The notes under the pieces are model-generated. The model did no database searches. It saw only the letters and a list, made by a program, of their open reading frames with translations, and was not told the DNA's origin. From positions 62,001-126,000 of the forward strand of contig NZ_JAGGQW010000035.1 of NCBI RefSeq assembly GCF_018613065.1: a stretch of DNA of 64,000 nucleotides. The letters are read 5' to 3'. Position numbers and translations under genes: made by a program. The stretch's first letter is position 1. Each line of letters begins with the position of its first letter. This document shows, one piece after another, positions 19,937-28,284 of the stretch. The stretch comes from Bacillus sp. ISL-7 (lineage in GTDB: Bacteria > Bacillota > Bacilli > Bacillales_B > DSM-18226).

Positions 19937-20737
19937 TTACTTTTGTAAACTAACCTTTTCCTTCGGTACAATTTCATCTAGGATATCATCTCGTTCTGAA
20001 GCTACTTCTTTTTGCGCGAGAAGAAAATCGAAAAGAGAGTCATCTATAGGCTCTTCTACCTCATCAAGTTGGACAGGGAATTTCTTTTCTACCTTGATAG
20101 GCGAAAGTTCATGAATTTCTTCAAGCAATTCCTCTTGCACCATTTTTTCTTCAATCTCTAGTAAACTCTCAATATCTAATACATAGTCGTTTTCCTTGTT
20201 TTTATCTTTATTTTGCTCGTATTCTTCTACTTCTGTATTTCTTTCTAAGAAAAATGAAAGATCCTCACCGATTGTTTCCGATTCATTAGCTGTTTTTTCT
20301 TCAATACCAGACATTACTGAAGAAGGAATTAATTCGCTCACTGCATTTTTTTCTATATTAATATTTGATGAAATAGGTAACGCTAACTCTTCGTCAATAT
20401 TCACCAAATTAACATCTTTTAGACTTTCTATTTCGTAAACGGGTTTGTAACTCTCAAATTCCTCATCAAAAGCTTCACCAACGACAGAATTTTCATTGAA
20501 AATTAATGTCCCGATACGTTTATTCATAAAGTAAGCTGCAAAAAATATGAGAGCAAAAAGCATTAATGCTATCTCCCACAACGGTAAAATCGAAATAGCT
20601 GCAAGTCCACCAAGAGACAAGATAAAACTAGTTAAGACTAAAAGGAACTTCCCCTTAAAGGAGTAACCTAAAGGTAAAAAGGATATTATTAACATCAAAA
20701 CAATCATAGAACTAATGGCCCATAAAATCATTTGCAT
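19937..20737 (-). CDS. Three-helix membrane protein with an acidic cytoplasmic tail, first gene of the T4P operon
   Basis: 266 residues, not recognised as a known family. Three predicted membrane helices (about 3-21, 29-51 and 53-71) are followed by a nearly 195-residue very acidic, Glu-rich tail (EEKMVQEELLEEIHEL, DEVEEPIDDSLFDFLL) that is probably disordered or coiled. By topology the tail may be cytoplasmic. ATG at 20737 with AGAGGAG upstream; 69 bp before the VanW-like gene, with no terminator between. Its position suggests a membrane or regulatory part of the pilus machine; nothing in the sequence gives an activity. Confidence 0.7.
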   Translation of the reverse strand: MQMILWAISSMIVLMLIISFLPLGYSFKGKFLLVLTSFILSLGGLAAISILPLWEIALMLFALIFFAAYFMNKRIGTLIFNENSVVGEAFDEEFESYKPVYEIESLKDVNLVNIDEELALPISSNINIEKNAVSELIPSSVMSGIEEKTANESETIGEDLSFFLERNTEVEEYEQNKDKNKENDYVLDIESLLEIEEKMVQEELLEEIHELSPIKVEKKFPVQLDEVEEPIDDSLFDFLLAQKEVASERDDILDEIVPKEKVSLQK

Positions 20738-20763
20738 TTATGCACTCCTCTTTATATAGTCTA

Positions 20764-20793
20764 TTTATACTATTAAACTACATTTTTCATCAA
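20764..20793 (-). promoter_or_regulatory. Candidate promoter of the T4P operon
   Basis: Minus-strand TTGATG (20793-20788), 18 bases, TATAAA (20769-20764), 27 bp before the orf266 start. It reads divergently from the minor pilin operon. Confidence 0.45.
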
Positions 20794-20853
20794 GAAAGTA
20801 AGTTTTTTAATGATTTCCATAAAAATCAGACAAAATTCGCCTACTAAATATTG

Positions 20854-20859
20854 TATAAT
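20854..20859 (+). promoter_or_regulatory. Candidate -10 box for the minor pilin operon
   Basis: A consensus TATAAT on the plus strand about 107 bp before the first minor pilin start. The -35 is poor, so another factor may be needed. The roughly 100-nt untranslated leader is AT-rich; I looked for a cyclic di-GMP riboswitch core and did not see one. Confidence 0.35.
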
Positions 20860-20965
20860 ACTTTTAAGTCATTTAATAGAAGATGAAAAATATTTATGGG
20901 TAGAAATTACTAAATATTTTTAATTCTTTTTGTACAAATTTGCTATCATTAAGGAACTGATCGAA

Positions 20966-21421
20966 ATGAAATTTATTCAAAATGATAAAGGCGTTACACT
21001 TATAGAGGTTCTTGTATCCATTGTTCTTCTCTCAATAATCTTTTTATCTTTTATGAGTTTTTTCCCACAAATGGGCCTAATGAATAATCAAAATCAAGAT
21101 AAAGCGAAAGCCATTAATATTGCTAAAGAAGTTCTTGTTAATTGGCAAGAATCGAGTGATGTAAAATGGTTTCTGGTTAAAACCGACCAAGTTATAGGCT
21201 TTACATCAACCGATCCGAAAGTAGCGCATACAAGGTTCTCCTATGATCCAACCTATTACTATTTTGAAACAACTAAAGATAATTATGACGTTAATATTAA
21301 AATTAATAGGTTTCCTGAAACAAGTTCAAGATTATCAAGTATCAATTCGATTGTTGTTCAACTGTTAGATAAAAAGAATAGACATGTCGTTAGTGAAACA
21401 TTCGGATATGTTAAAAGATAG
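20966..21421 (+). CDS. Minor pilin (PilV/ComGD-like prepilin)
   Basis: 151 residues from the ATG at 20966, preceded by AAGGA. The prepilin signal is QNDKG cleaved before VTLIEVLVSIVLLSIIFLSF, with Glu5 present. The rest is a small globular domain ending in QLLDKKNRHVVSETFGYVKR. First of three divergent pseudopilin genes 12 bp or less apart. It should be processed by PilD and sit at the pilus tip or help initiate assembly. Assignment to a particular minor-pilin class is uncertain. Confidence 0.85.
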   Translation: MKFIQNDKGVTLIEVLVSIVLLSIIFLSFMSFFPQMGLMNNQNQDKAKAINIAKEVLVNWQESSDVKWFLVKTDQVIGFTSTDPKVAHTRFSYDPTYYYFETTKDNYDVNIKINRFPETSSRLSSINSIVVQLLDKKNRHVVSETFGYVKR

Positions 21422-21433
21422 GAAATGAGATAT

Positions 21434-21901
21434 ATGAAGAGAACAGAAAATGGTTTAACACTAATTGAAGTACTTGTTACTCTATCAATTCTTTCCTTTA
21501 TAGGTATTATTGCTTGGAGTGTTTTTTTTCAAGGCTATAACTTTTCGCAAAAAGCAATCTCAAAAAACTCAATGATTCAAGAAACCAATCTCTTAATCAC
21601 CAACTTAAATAAGATTCACCAAACGATGATTAAGTACGAATTTAAAAGTGAAAATTGTGAAATCAAAGTTACAAATCTAAATTCTACTCCTCAACAAACT
21701 CAAATATTTAATCATTCAAATATATGCTTTAAAATACTTGAAATTAATGCAGTGCTAGGTCAGGGACCAAAAACAGTAGAACCAAATAAAACCGCAAATG
21801 ATGTGTCTTTAAAAATTAGTGCAAGTGATAAGAACAATCCACAAAACAGCATAACTCAAGATACTTTTCTTTATCGAATGAAGGGTGCTGATTATCAATG
21901 A
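21434..21901 (+). CDS. Minor pilin (PilW/PulG-like prepilin)
   Basis: 155 residues from the ATG at 21434, chosen because AGGAA sits 9 bases upstream; an ATG at 21425 is too close to it. Short leader MKRTENG, then LTLIEVLVTLSILSFIGIIA with Glu5. The soluble part contains two cysteines (ENCEIK, SNICFK) about 28 residues apart that could form a disulphide. Its stop overlaps the start of the next gene by 4 bp. Confidence 0.85.
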   Translation: MKRTENGLTLIEVLVTLSILSFIGIIAWSVFFQGYNFSQKAISKNSMIQETNLLITNLNKIHQTMIKYEFKSENCEIKVTNLNSTPQQTQIFNHSNICFKILEINAVLGQGPKTVEPNKTANDVSLKISASDKNNPQNSITQDTFLYRMKGADYQ

Positions 21902-23112
21902 AGAATTTAATGAAGAATGAACGAGGATATGCTCTTGTAACGGTATTATTAATCATAACCGTTTTTATGGTTGTTTTCCTCTCCTTCATGGGGCAAGCTT
22001 TTAGCAGTGTGAAACAAAATCAGGTTGTAGAGAAGAAATCTCGTTCTGTTGCCGCAGCTGAAGCGGGGATTTCGTATTACCAGGTTGAGGTTCAAAAAAT
22101 TTTTGAATCTAAACAGCAATTGGTAAGTGATTACATCAGGGATCGACCAGCGCTAATTCAGGACTTTAAAAAGGAAGCTGCTAAAAAAATGGCAGAAGTA
22201 CTTCAAGGAACACCCATTGCCACTCCTACAAATGCACCATATCGTATGAGCAATTATGTTGTAACTGCAGACCCTGTTCAGAGCTCGAGTAAAGTAATTA
22301 TTAGTTTCAATGTTGTAGGCAGCGATAACGGTAAAGAATCCACCCTTATTACAAAAATGACCATCGACTTTGCTTCTATCATTAATCTAGCAACACTGGA
22401 TACCAATAACAATTACGCGTTGCCAACATTCGAGACGGTTAAACTCACATCAGGATGTACCACGTTAGCATGTAATGAGGTATATATAAATGGTAATGGA
22501 GATTTTTCAGGTAATAATAATATAAACGATAACCAAACAATTTTCACTACAGGTACACTAACTTTTGATGGAAATGGTAACGAAAATAATATAACGAATG
22601 TTAAAATCCATTCTGATGGTGCATTTACTAATAACAAAAACATGAATAGCGCTGCCAATGTTATTATCGAAACAAAAGGTGATGCTAAATTCATGCAAAA
22701 TGTAAAAATAAGTGGAACATCAAAAATACTAGTAAATAAAACATTGGATGTTGACCAAAACTTGGAGCTAGCGAATAATTCTTTTGTGTATGTTGGAGGT
22801 ACAGATGCTCCGACAACTGATATTAATTATAAGATCGCAACCATTGATAATAACTTAAATATTTTCTCTTCCTCAAAGATGTGTGTAAATGGAAATTTAT
22901 CAGCTAAAAAGATTGATGTTGCATCGTCAAGTAATCCGCCAAGTAAGTTATATGTATTAGGAAAAGTGTGGGAAGACGGTACGTTAAAAACTAATTATAC
23001 AGTTGATATAGACACATTTACTAGAGAGTGTGGATCACTAATACCGCCAGAATTCAAAATTAAATGGGGTGACAATGTTAATACAATAATAAATTCAGTT
23101 GAATATAATTAA
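21898..23112 (+). CDS. PilX/GspK-like minor pilin with a predicted beta-solenoid tail
   Basis: 404 residues. Leader KNERG, then YALVTVLLIITVFMVVFLSFMG; position 5 of the mature helix is Thr instead of Glu, as in GspK/PilX tip pseudopilins. A helical part (about 45-90, SVAAAEAGISYYQVEV) matches the PilX N-terminal family. From about residue 190 to 330 there are many short beta-strand-like repeats rich in Asn and Gly (NGNGDFSGNNNIN, FDGNGNENNITN, HSDGAFTNNK), suggesting a right-handed beta-helix or solenoid, likely exposed at the pilus tip. The fold is inference. Confidence 0.8.
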   Translation: MKNLMKNERGYALVTVLLIITVFMVVFLSFMGQAFSSVKQNQVVEKKSRSVAAAEAGISYYQVEVQKIFESKQQLVSDYIRDRPALIQDFKKEAAKKMAEVLQGTPIATPTNAPYRMSNYVVTADPVQSSSKVIISFNVVGSDNGKESTLITKMTIDFASIINLATLDTNNNYALPTFETVKLTSGCTTLACNEVYINGNGDFSGNNNINDNQTIFTTGTLTFDGNGNENNITNVKIHSDGAFTNNKNMNSAANVIIETKGDAKFMQNVKISGTSKILVNKTLDVDQNLELANNSFVYVGGTDAPTTDINYKIATIDNNLNIFSSSKMCVNGNLSAKKIDVASSSNPPSKLYVLGKVWEDGTLKTNYTVDIDTFTRECGSLIPPEFKIKWGDNVNTIINSVEYN

Positions 23113-23122
23113 ACCCAAATAT

Positions 23123-23169
23123 AAGGTGTGACCGTAGTTGAAATAAACAACTCGACCACACCTTTTTTT
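23123..23169 (+). terminator. Terminator of the minor pilin operon
   Basis: Outer stem AAGGTGTG/CACACCTT (23123-23130 with 23157-23164) with an inner AGTTG/CAACT stem, then a run of seven T on the plus strand. It lies 10 bp after the PilX-like gene. Confidence 0.85.
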
Positions 23170-23359
23170 AACAAGAAGAATACTCCGCCACCCGATTCCT
23201 GCCAGCCCTTTTTGCTCCAACATAAAGCGCTCGATCCGCATGTCGAATCAACGCCAAGGCATCTTCCGCATCCTCTGGTGCTGTTGCAACCCCAATCGAT
23301 GCAGTAATCATTACCTTTTGTTGGGTATTATCTATATTACCGTGATAAAAATAAACTTG
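23168..23359 (-). pseudogene. Remnant of a GGDEF diguanylate cyclase (C-terminal fragment)
   Basis: Immediately after the folC stop, in the same reading frame, about 63 codons remain open. They read [11 protein letters not shown], then the end of a GGDEF domain: [36 protein letters not shown] and a stop at 23168. These match the last third of GGDEF domains (the SIGVA strand and the AD-ALY-AK-GRNRV helix). The GGDEF active-site loop and any sensor domain are missing, and no ribosome binding site or start is seen. It is the trace of a deleted diguanylate cyclase gene. Confidence 0.8.
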
Positions 23360-24682
23360 TCATAAAGAAATTATCTTATTTTTCAAACAGTTAGTCAAAA
23401 ATGGTTTTACCTCTGAAATAAAGTAAAGGGAACCCGTTATGACTAACATGCTGTTGTTATCAATATTTTGGATCTCCTCTATAAGAAAAGGACCCCAGTC
23501 ATCGACTGCCAATTTGTTGGGTGATTGGCTAATTTTGAGTAATTCTTCCGCTTTTGCTGCACGTGGAAAATCAAAGCTGACAAAGGCAATTTGGGAAGCC
23601 ATTTGGTCCAGCTTGGCAATCATTTGATCAAGCTTTTTATCCGATAGCGCGGCAAACACGATCTGAATACTGCGATCTTGATATCTAGTACTTAATTCAT
23701 GGGTAAGAGCAGTTATTCCCTCTTCATTATGGGCCCCATCAATAATCACAAGTGGACTTTCAGAAACGATTTCAAATCTCCCTGGCCAGTACGCCTTTTT
23801 TAAGCCCGTACGAATAGATTTCTCTGTAATCAGGAATGAACCTTTTTGATTTAAAAATTGGGCGGCCATGACAGCAAGTGCGGCATTTTCTGTTTGATGC
23901 TGACCGATCATCCTGATTTCTAATTGGGCGATGCTTTGAAGTTGAGTGATGACATCAAACACTTCACCATTAGAAAGGGATTTATGAGCACTAATCGAAA
24001 ATTCCTGATTTAAGCGGTAAAGAGGTGCTTTTTTCTTTTCTGCTTGGTCCTCAATTACCTTGATCGCCCCTGGATGCTTGACAGCTGTAAAAATGGCGGT
24101 GTTGTCTTTAATTATCCCTGCTTTTTCAAAAGCAATTTCCTCATAGGTGTTTCCGAGGATGTTTGTGTGATCAAGACCGATATTGGTAATGATCGAGGCT
24201 AATGGCTGGATGATATTTGTTGAATCAAATCGACCGCCTAGACCGACTTCAAAAATGACAACGTCAACCTTGTTCATAGTTGCGAAATAATGGAACGCCA
24301 TCGCGGTGATGACTTCAAACTCAGTCGGCCCGCCAAGCTCTGTTTCTTCTAATTCGTCGGCCAATGGGCGGATGATATTTGCTAGTTGGAGAAGCTCCGC
24401 ATCTGATATGGCTTTCCCATTCACACTAATCCGTTCATTAAACTGTTCAATATAGGGCGAGGTAAAGGTACCCACTGAATACCCTCCTGCTTCAAGAATC
24501 GAACGGAGAAAAGTAACGGTGGAGCCTTTGCCATTTGTACCGCCAATATGAACCGTCTTCATTTTCGTTTCTGGATTACCAAGCTTGTCCATCATCCATT
24601 CCATCCGTTTTAACCCTGGCTTGATTCCCAGCCTTAACCGCGCATGAATCCATTCTAGGGCTTCTTTATATGTAGCAAACAT
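23360..24682 (-). CDS. folC: Folylpolyglutamate synthase / dihydrofolate synthase
   Basis: 440 residues of the Mur ligase-like FolC family. The P-loop THIGGTNGKGSTV, the VIFEVGLGGRFDSTN and the IDGAHNEEG motifs are present. It adds glutamates to folates and may also make dihydrofolate from dihydropteroate. The ATG at 24682 has GGGGTG 8 bases upstream; a GTG at 24691 is a less likely start. In B. subtilis comC follows folC; here the GGDEF remnant and T4P locus do. Confidence 0.95.
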   Translation of the reverse strand: MFATYKEALEWIHARLRLGIKPGLKRMEWMMDKLGNPETKMKTVHIGGTNGKGSTVTFLRSILEAGGYSVGTFTSPYIEQFNERISVNGKAISDAELLQLANIIRPLADELEETELGGPTEFEVITAMAFHYFATMNKVDVVIFEVGLGGRFDSTNIIQPLASIITNIGLDHTNILGNTYEEIAFEKAGIIKDNTAIFTAVKHPGAIKVIEDQAEKKKAPLYRLNQEFSISAHKSLSNGEVFDVITQLQSIAQLEIRMIGQHQTENAALAVMAAQFLNQKGSFLITEKSIRTGLKKAYWPGRFEIVSESPLVIIDGAHNEEGITALTHELSTRYQDRSIQIVFAALSDKKLDQMIAKLDQMASQIAFVSFDFPRAAKAEELLKISQSPNKLAVDDWGPFLIEEIQNIDNNSMLVITGSLYFISEVKPFLTNCLKNKIISL

Positions 24683-24752
24683 TCGTGACACCCCATCTAT
24701 ATTTTAATGTTTGATTAATATTTACTTCTAAAGTGCAATCTATTTTTTGATT

Positions 24753-24843
24753 CGCTGATAAAAGTGGAATTTTCGCTGATAAAATCCAATTTTCGCTGAT
24801 ATATTAGACGTTTCCGCTGATATATTCCTGAAAACCGCTGATA
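24753..24843. repeat. Five-copy array of CGCTGATA at 20-21 bp period
   Basis: CGCTGATA begins at 24753, 24774, 24794, 24815 and 24836, so the period is 21, 20, 21, 21 bases, close to two helical turns. The bases around each core are also alike (TTTTCGCTGATAAAA) but less conserved. It lies between folC and valS. No coding potential is seen. It may be a decayed minisatellite or a multi-site protein-binding array. Confidence 0.85.
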
Positions 24844-24913
24844 AATTGTAATCTCTGGCATATTTGTATCAAACATGTTGATTTTGTTTGTTTTTTCAAT
24901 GTCTTAGTAATAA

Positions 24914-24946
24914 GGCGAGACGAATCCTCAGAGAATTCGCCTCGCC
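24914..24946 (-). terminator. Probable terminator after valS
   Basis: GGCGAG and CGAAT arms pair with ATTCG and CTCGCC around a single A/C mismatch, with a 9-nt loop. The T tract after it on the minus strand (TTATTACT) is weak, so efficiency may be low. Confidence 0.5.
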
Positions 24947-24956
24947 AAACTAATTA

Positions 24957-27599
24957 TTACCCTCTTAATTCTTTAATTCGTGCTTCAACAATCGCTCTCT
25001 TTTCGCGATAATCATCTTCCTTGGCACGCTCTTCGGCTACAACACTTTCAGGTGCCTTTTTCATGAAGCCTTCATTGCTTAGTTTCTTCTGAACTCTGTC
25101 GACTTCTTTATTTAAGCGTTCAAATTCTTTTTCGAGACGTGCAATTTCTTCATCAATGTTAATCAAGCCTTCAAGCGGCAGGATGATTTCTAAACCAGTA
25201 ATCACGGCAGTCATTGCTTTTTCAGGCGTTTCAAGGTCAACGCCCATTTGTAATTCTTCTGGATTACAGAAGCGTTCAATATAGCCTCGGTTATTCTCAA
25301 TTGCTTTGAGAACCGTTTCATCCTTCGCTTTGACAAGCATTTTGATTTTCTTACTCATTGGTGTGTTTACTTCAGCACGGATATTCCGAACCGCGCGAAT
25401 CATCTCGACGAGCAGTTTCATTTCTTGTGCTGCTTGGTCATCAGAATGAGCTGGATTTACTTCAGGCCAAGCTGCTGTCGTAATCGATTCTCCTTGGTGA
25501 GGAAGGTTCTGCCAAATTTCCTCGGTGATAAATGGCATGAATGGATGCAATAAACGCATCGTTTGATCTAATACATGTGCCAGAATCGAACGAGTTGTTT
25601 TCTTCGCTGCTTCATCTTCACCATATAGCGGCAATTTCGCCATTTCAATATACCAATCACAAAAGTCATCCCAGATAAAGTTGTAAAGCGCACGGCCCAC
25701 TTCACCAAATTCATAACGGTCAGATAGTCTTGTCACATGTTCAATCGTTTCATTTAAACGTGTTAAAATCCACTTGTCTGCAACCGATTTTTCCCCGCTA
25801 AAATCAATCTCTTCGTAGGTCATTCCGTCCATATTCATTAACGCGAAACGGGAGGCATTCCAAATTTTATTGGCAAAGTTCCAAGTTGACTCTACTTTTT
25901 CAAAGCTGAAGCGTAAATCTTGACCTGGTGAACTTCCTGTTGACAGGAAGTAACGCAATGCATCGGCACCGTATTTTTCGATGACATCCATTGGATCGAC
26001 ACCGTTTCCAAGTGACTTACTCATTTTGCGTCCCTGTTCGTCACGAACGAGACCGTGGATGAGAACATCTTTAAATGGTCTTTCCCCCGTAAACTCGATG
26101 CTTTGGAAAATCATTCTGGATACCCAGAAGAAGATAATATCATATCCTGTTACTAAAACATCGGTTGGGAAGTAGCGCTTGTAATCGTTCGCTTCAGTAT
26201 CAGGCCAGCCCATGGTTGAAAAAGGCCATAGCGCGGAGCTGAACCATGTATCAAGTACGTCTTTATCCTGCTCCCAGTTCTCAGCGTCTGCCGGTGCTTC
26301 TGTACCAACGTATACTTCACCTGTTTGCTTGTGGTACCAAGCTGGAATTCGGTGACCCCACCAAAGCTGTCTTGAAATACACCAGTCGCGGATATTTTCC
26401 ATCCAACGTAGGTAGGTTTTTTCAAACCGATCCGGGACAAAGTTTACTTTTTCTTCTTTGTTTTGCAGGGCAATCGCTTCATCTGCGAGCGGCTGCATTT
26501 TAACAAACCACTGGGTGGAAAGATACGGTTCAACAACAGCACCGCTTCGTTCGGAGTGCCCTACGGAATGCGGATGCTCTTCAATTTTGAAAAGAACACC
26601 TTGTTCCTGCAAGTCCTTAACGATTTGCTTACGGCATTCAAAACGGTCGAGTCCTTTATACTTGCCAGCTCTATCATTCATCGAACCGTCTTCGTTCATT
26701 ACGAGAACTCGCTCTAGATTATGACGATTACCCACTTCAAAATCGTTCGGGTCGTGGGCTGGCGTAATTTTTACCGCACCAGATCCGAATTCCATATCCA
26801 CATAGTCATCACCAACGATTGGAATTTCACGGCCAACGATTGGGAGGATAACAGTTTTGCCAATCAGGTGCTTGTAGCGGTCGTCTTCTGGATGAACGGC
26901 AACCGCGGTATCACCCAGCATCGTCTCTGGACGGGTCGTAGCCACTTCAATTTGGCCAGAACCATCGGCAAGCGGATAACTCATATGATAAAAAGCACCT
27001 TGAACATCTTTATAAATGACTTCAATGTCGGATAGAGCTGTTTTAGTGGACGGATCCCAGTTAATAATATATTCACCGCGGTAAATGAGACCTTTTTTAT
27101 AAAGGGTAACAAACACCTCTTTAACGGCATCAGATAAGCCTGCATCCAGCGTGAAACGCTCGCGGCTGTAATCTAAGCCTAAGCCCAGCTTCGACCACTG
27201 CTGGCGGATATGGGATGCATACTCTTCCTTCCACTTCCATGTTTCCTCAACGAACTTCTCTCTTCCTAAATCGTATCGGCTTTTACCTTCATTACGAAGT
27301 TTTTCTTCTACTTTTGCTTGGGTAGCAATCCCCGCATGGTCCATACCTGGCAACCAGAGAACGTCATACCCTTGCATCCGCTTCATCCGGGTAACGATGT
27401 CTTGAAGCGTTGTATCCCAGGCATGACCTAAATGAAGTTTCCCGGTAACGTTTGGCGGAGGGATAACAACTGTGTACGGCTCTTTGGCCTCATCGTTTTT
27501 TGCTTCGAAAAACTTACCGTTTAACCACCATTCATAACGGCCTTTTTCAATCGTTTGCGGGTCGTATTTGGTAGGCATTGTTAGTTCCTTTGTTTCCAT
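24957..27599 (-). CDS. valS: Valyl-tRNA synthetase
   Basis: 880 residues from the ATG at 27599, which has AAAGGAGG 9 bases upstream and gives the family's usual Bacillus length; the frame is open to 27644. Class I motifs are clear: [15 protein letters not shown] (HIGH) and [11 protein letters not shown] (KMSKS). The editing (CP1) domain lies between, with [17 protein letters not shown]-terminal coiled coil ([20 protein letters not shown]) is the ValS tRNA-binding arm. It charges tRNA-Val and is controlled by the T-box upstream. Confidence 0.98.
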   Translation of the reverse strand: METKELTMPTKYDPQTIEKGRYEWWLNGKFFEAKNDEAKEPYTVVIPPPNVTGKLHLGHAWDTTLQDIVTRMKRMQGYDVLWLPGMDHAGIATQAKVEEKLRNEGKSRYDLGREKFVEETWKWKEEYASHIRQQWSKLGLGLDYSRERFTLDAGLSDAVKEVFVTLYKKGLIYRGEYIINWDPSTKTALSDIEVIYKDVQGAFYHMSYPLADGSGQIEVATTRPETMLGDTAVAVHPEDDRYKHLIGKTVILPIVGREIPIVGDDYVDMEFGSGAVKITPAHDPNDFEVGNRHNLERVLVMNEDGSMNDRAGKYKGLDRFECRKQIVKDLQEQGVLFKIEEHPHSVGHSERSGAVVEPYLSTQWFVKMQPLADEAIALQNKEEKVNFVPDRFEKTYLRWMENIRDWCISRQLWWGHRIPAWYHKQTGEVYVGTEAPADAENWEQDKDVLDTWFSSALWPFSTMGWPDTEANDYKRYFPTDVLVTGYDIIFFWVSRMIFQSIEFTGERPFKDVLIHGLVRDEQGRKMSKSLGNGVDPMDVIEKYGADALRYFLSTGSSPGQDLRFSFEKVESTWNFANKIWNASRFALMNMDGMTYEEIDFSGEKSVADKWILTRLNETIEHVTRLSDRYEFGEVGRALYNFIWDDFCDWYIEMAKLPLYGEDEAAKKTTRSILAHVLDQTMRLLHPFMPFITEEIWQNLPHQGESITTAAWPEVNPAHSDDQAAQEMKLLVEMIRAVRNIRAEVNTPMSKKIKMLVKAKDETVLKAIENNRGYIERFCNPEELQMGVDLETPEKAMTAVITGLEIILPLEGLINIDEEIARLEKEFERLNKEVDRVQKKLSNEGFMKKAPESVVAEERAKEDDYREKRAIVEARIKELRG

Positions 27600-27632
27600 T
27601 GTAAAATTCCTCCTTTGATTCCTTTTCCACAT

Positions 27633-27890
27633 AAAAAACCCCATTCGTCATAAAAGGACGAATGGAGTTTGCTTCGCGGTACCACCTTTTTTCCAATCCA
27701 AAAAACGGATTGGCACTTATGTAGATAACGGATTTAGTCCGTCTTCAACTAATAGGATTTTAAAAATCCTTTCGCAGAAGAAGCTCGTGGGCGACCTTCC
27801 GACTTTCTGCTTAGGAAAACTTCCAGCTAGTGATTTCCCTCTCTTGAAGCAGGTTTGTATCGTACTCTTCCCTGTCTTTGCTTATATAAT
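27633..27890 (-). ncRNA. T-box leader (tRNA-Val-responsive) of valS
   Basis: On the minus strand the invariant T-box AAGGTGGTACCGCG is at 27688-27675, and the terminator hairpin CCATTCGTC/GACGAATGG (27641-27649 with 27657-27665) with a T6 tail follows. The 5' part begins with an AAAGACAGGGAAGAGTACG-like stem I. Two GTC triplets (27803-27801 and 27795-27793) near the base of stem I are candidates for the valine specifier. Uncharged tRNA-Val should stabilise the antiterminator. Boundaries are approximate. Confidence 0.93.
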
Positions 27891-27904
27891 TAAATTATAT
27901 AGTT

Positions 27905-27934
27905 ATACTACCGAAAAAAAGGGTTTGACGTCAA
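27905..27934 (-). promoter_or_regulatory. Promoter of the valS T-box transcript, within a TTGACGTCAA palindrome
   Basis: Minus-strand TTGACG (27934-27929), 18 bases, TAGTAT (27910-27905), just upstream of the T-box RNA. The -35 is half of a perfect 10-bp palindrome TTGACGTCAA (27925-27934), which places a TTGACG box on the plus strand as well, toward the small membrane gene. Confidence 0.55.
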
Positions 27935-28052
27935 TAATGATAACCACTTTTTTTATTTTTTATACTATATGCCGTTTTTTTGGAGAGTTCTCCGCACTTG
28001 TGGAATATACATAAAGAAAAATATATGCCAGATTTGTAAAGGGGGGTTGTCG

Positions 28053-28244
28053 ATGAAAAGAAATTTCAATAAATTTAAATACCAACCCTGGTTTAGAACC
28101 TGTCGAAGAGTTTGCGCACAGTTAATTATTCCGTTTGTGATCTTCCAATTTATTCGAACACTCATCATTCCAACGTTTTTTGATATCTTATTATTAACAG
28201 TTTTTGTTGCCATAGCCGTGTCACTATATTTTGAAATCGTTTAA
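28053..28244 (+). CDS. Small hydrophobic membrane protein, 63 residues
   Basis: Not recognised. An ATG at 28053 is preceded by AAAGGGGGG, a very strong ribosome binding site. The N-terminus is basic (KRNFNKFKYQPW, RTCRRVC), followed by two hydrophobic stretches (IIPFVIFQFIRTLIIP, about 25-40, and a second to the C-terminus, ILLLTVFVAIAVSLYFEIV) that look like a hairpin of membrane helices. It is transcribed opposite to its neighbours and ends in its own hairpin terminator, which supports a real gene. Function unknown. Confidence 0.7.
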   Translation: MKRNFNKFKYQPWFRTCRRVCAQLIIPFVIFQFIRTLIIPTFFDILLLTVFVAIAVSLYFEIV

Positions 28245-28284
28245 GGAGCCCATTTTGCAGATGATTACTGCGGCTGGGCTCCTT
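28243..28284. terminator. Hairpin terminator shared by the small membrane gene and ysxE
   Basis: Arms AAGGAGCCCA (28243-28252) and TGGGCTCCTT (28275-28284), with an inner GCAG/CTGC stem. It overlaps the stop codon of the plus-strand gene and the 3' end of ysxE. The T tract is short (CTTTTG on plus), so termination is plausible in the convergent arrangement. Confidence 0.6.

Noticed and set aside
20860..20965. Cyclic di-GMP riboswitch before the minor pilin genes
   Set aside because: The leader is AT-rich and lacks the conserved GEMM core.
20966..23112. The three minor pilins as comGC-comGD-comGF competence genes
   Set aside because: No comGA/comGB partners on this strand, and the third protein is of the PilX/GspK type with a long tail; the adjacent full pil operon is the better context.
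24753..24843. CRISPR array
   Set aside because: Repeat core is 8 bases and the period 21; spacers would be about 13 bases, with no cas gene nearby.
27969..28052. Longer 91-residue version of the small membrane protein
   Set aside because: The strong AAAGGGGGG site is just before the ATG at 28053; the upstream part has no ribosome binding site and unlikely composition.
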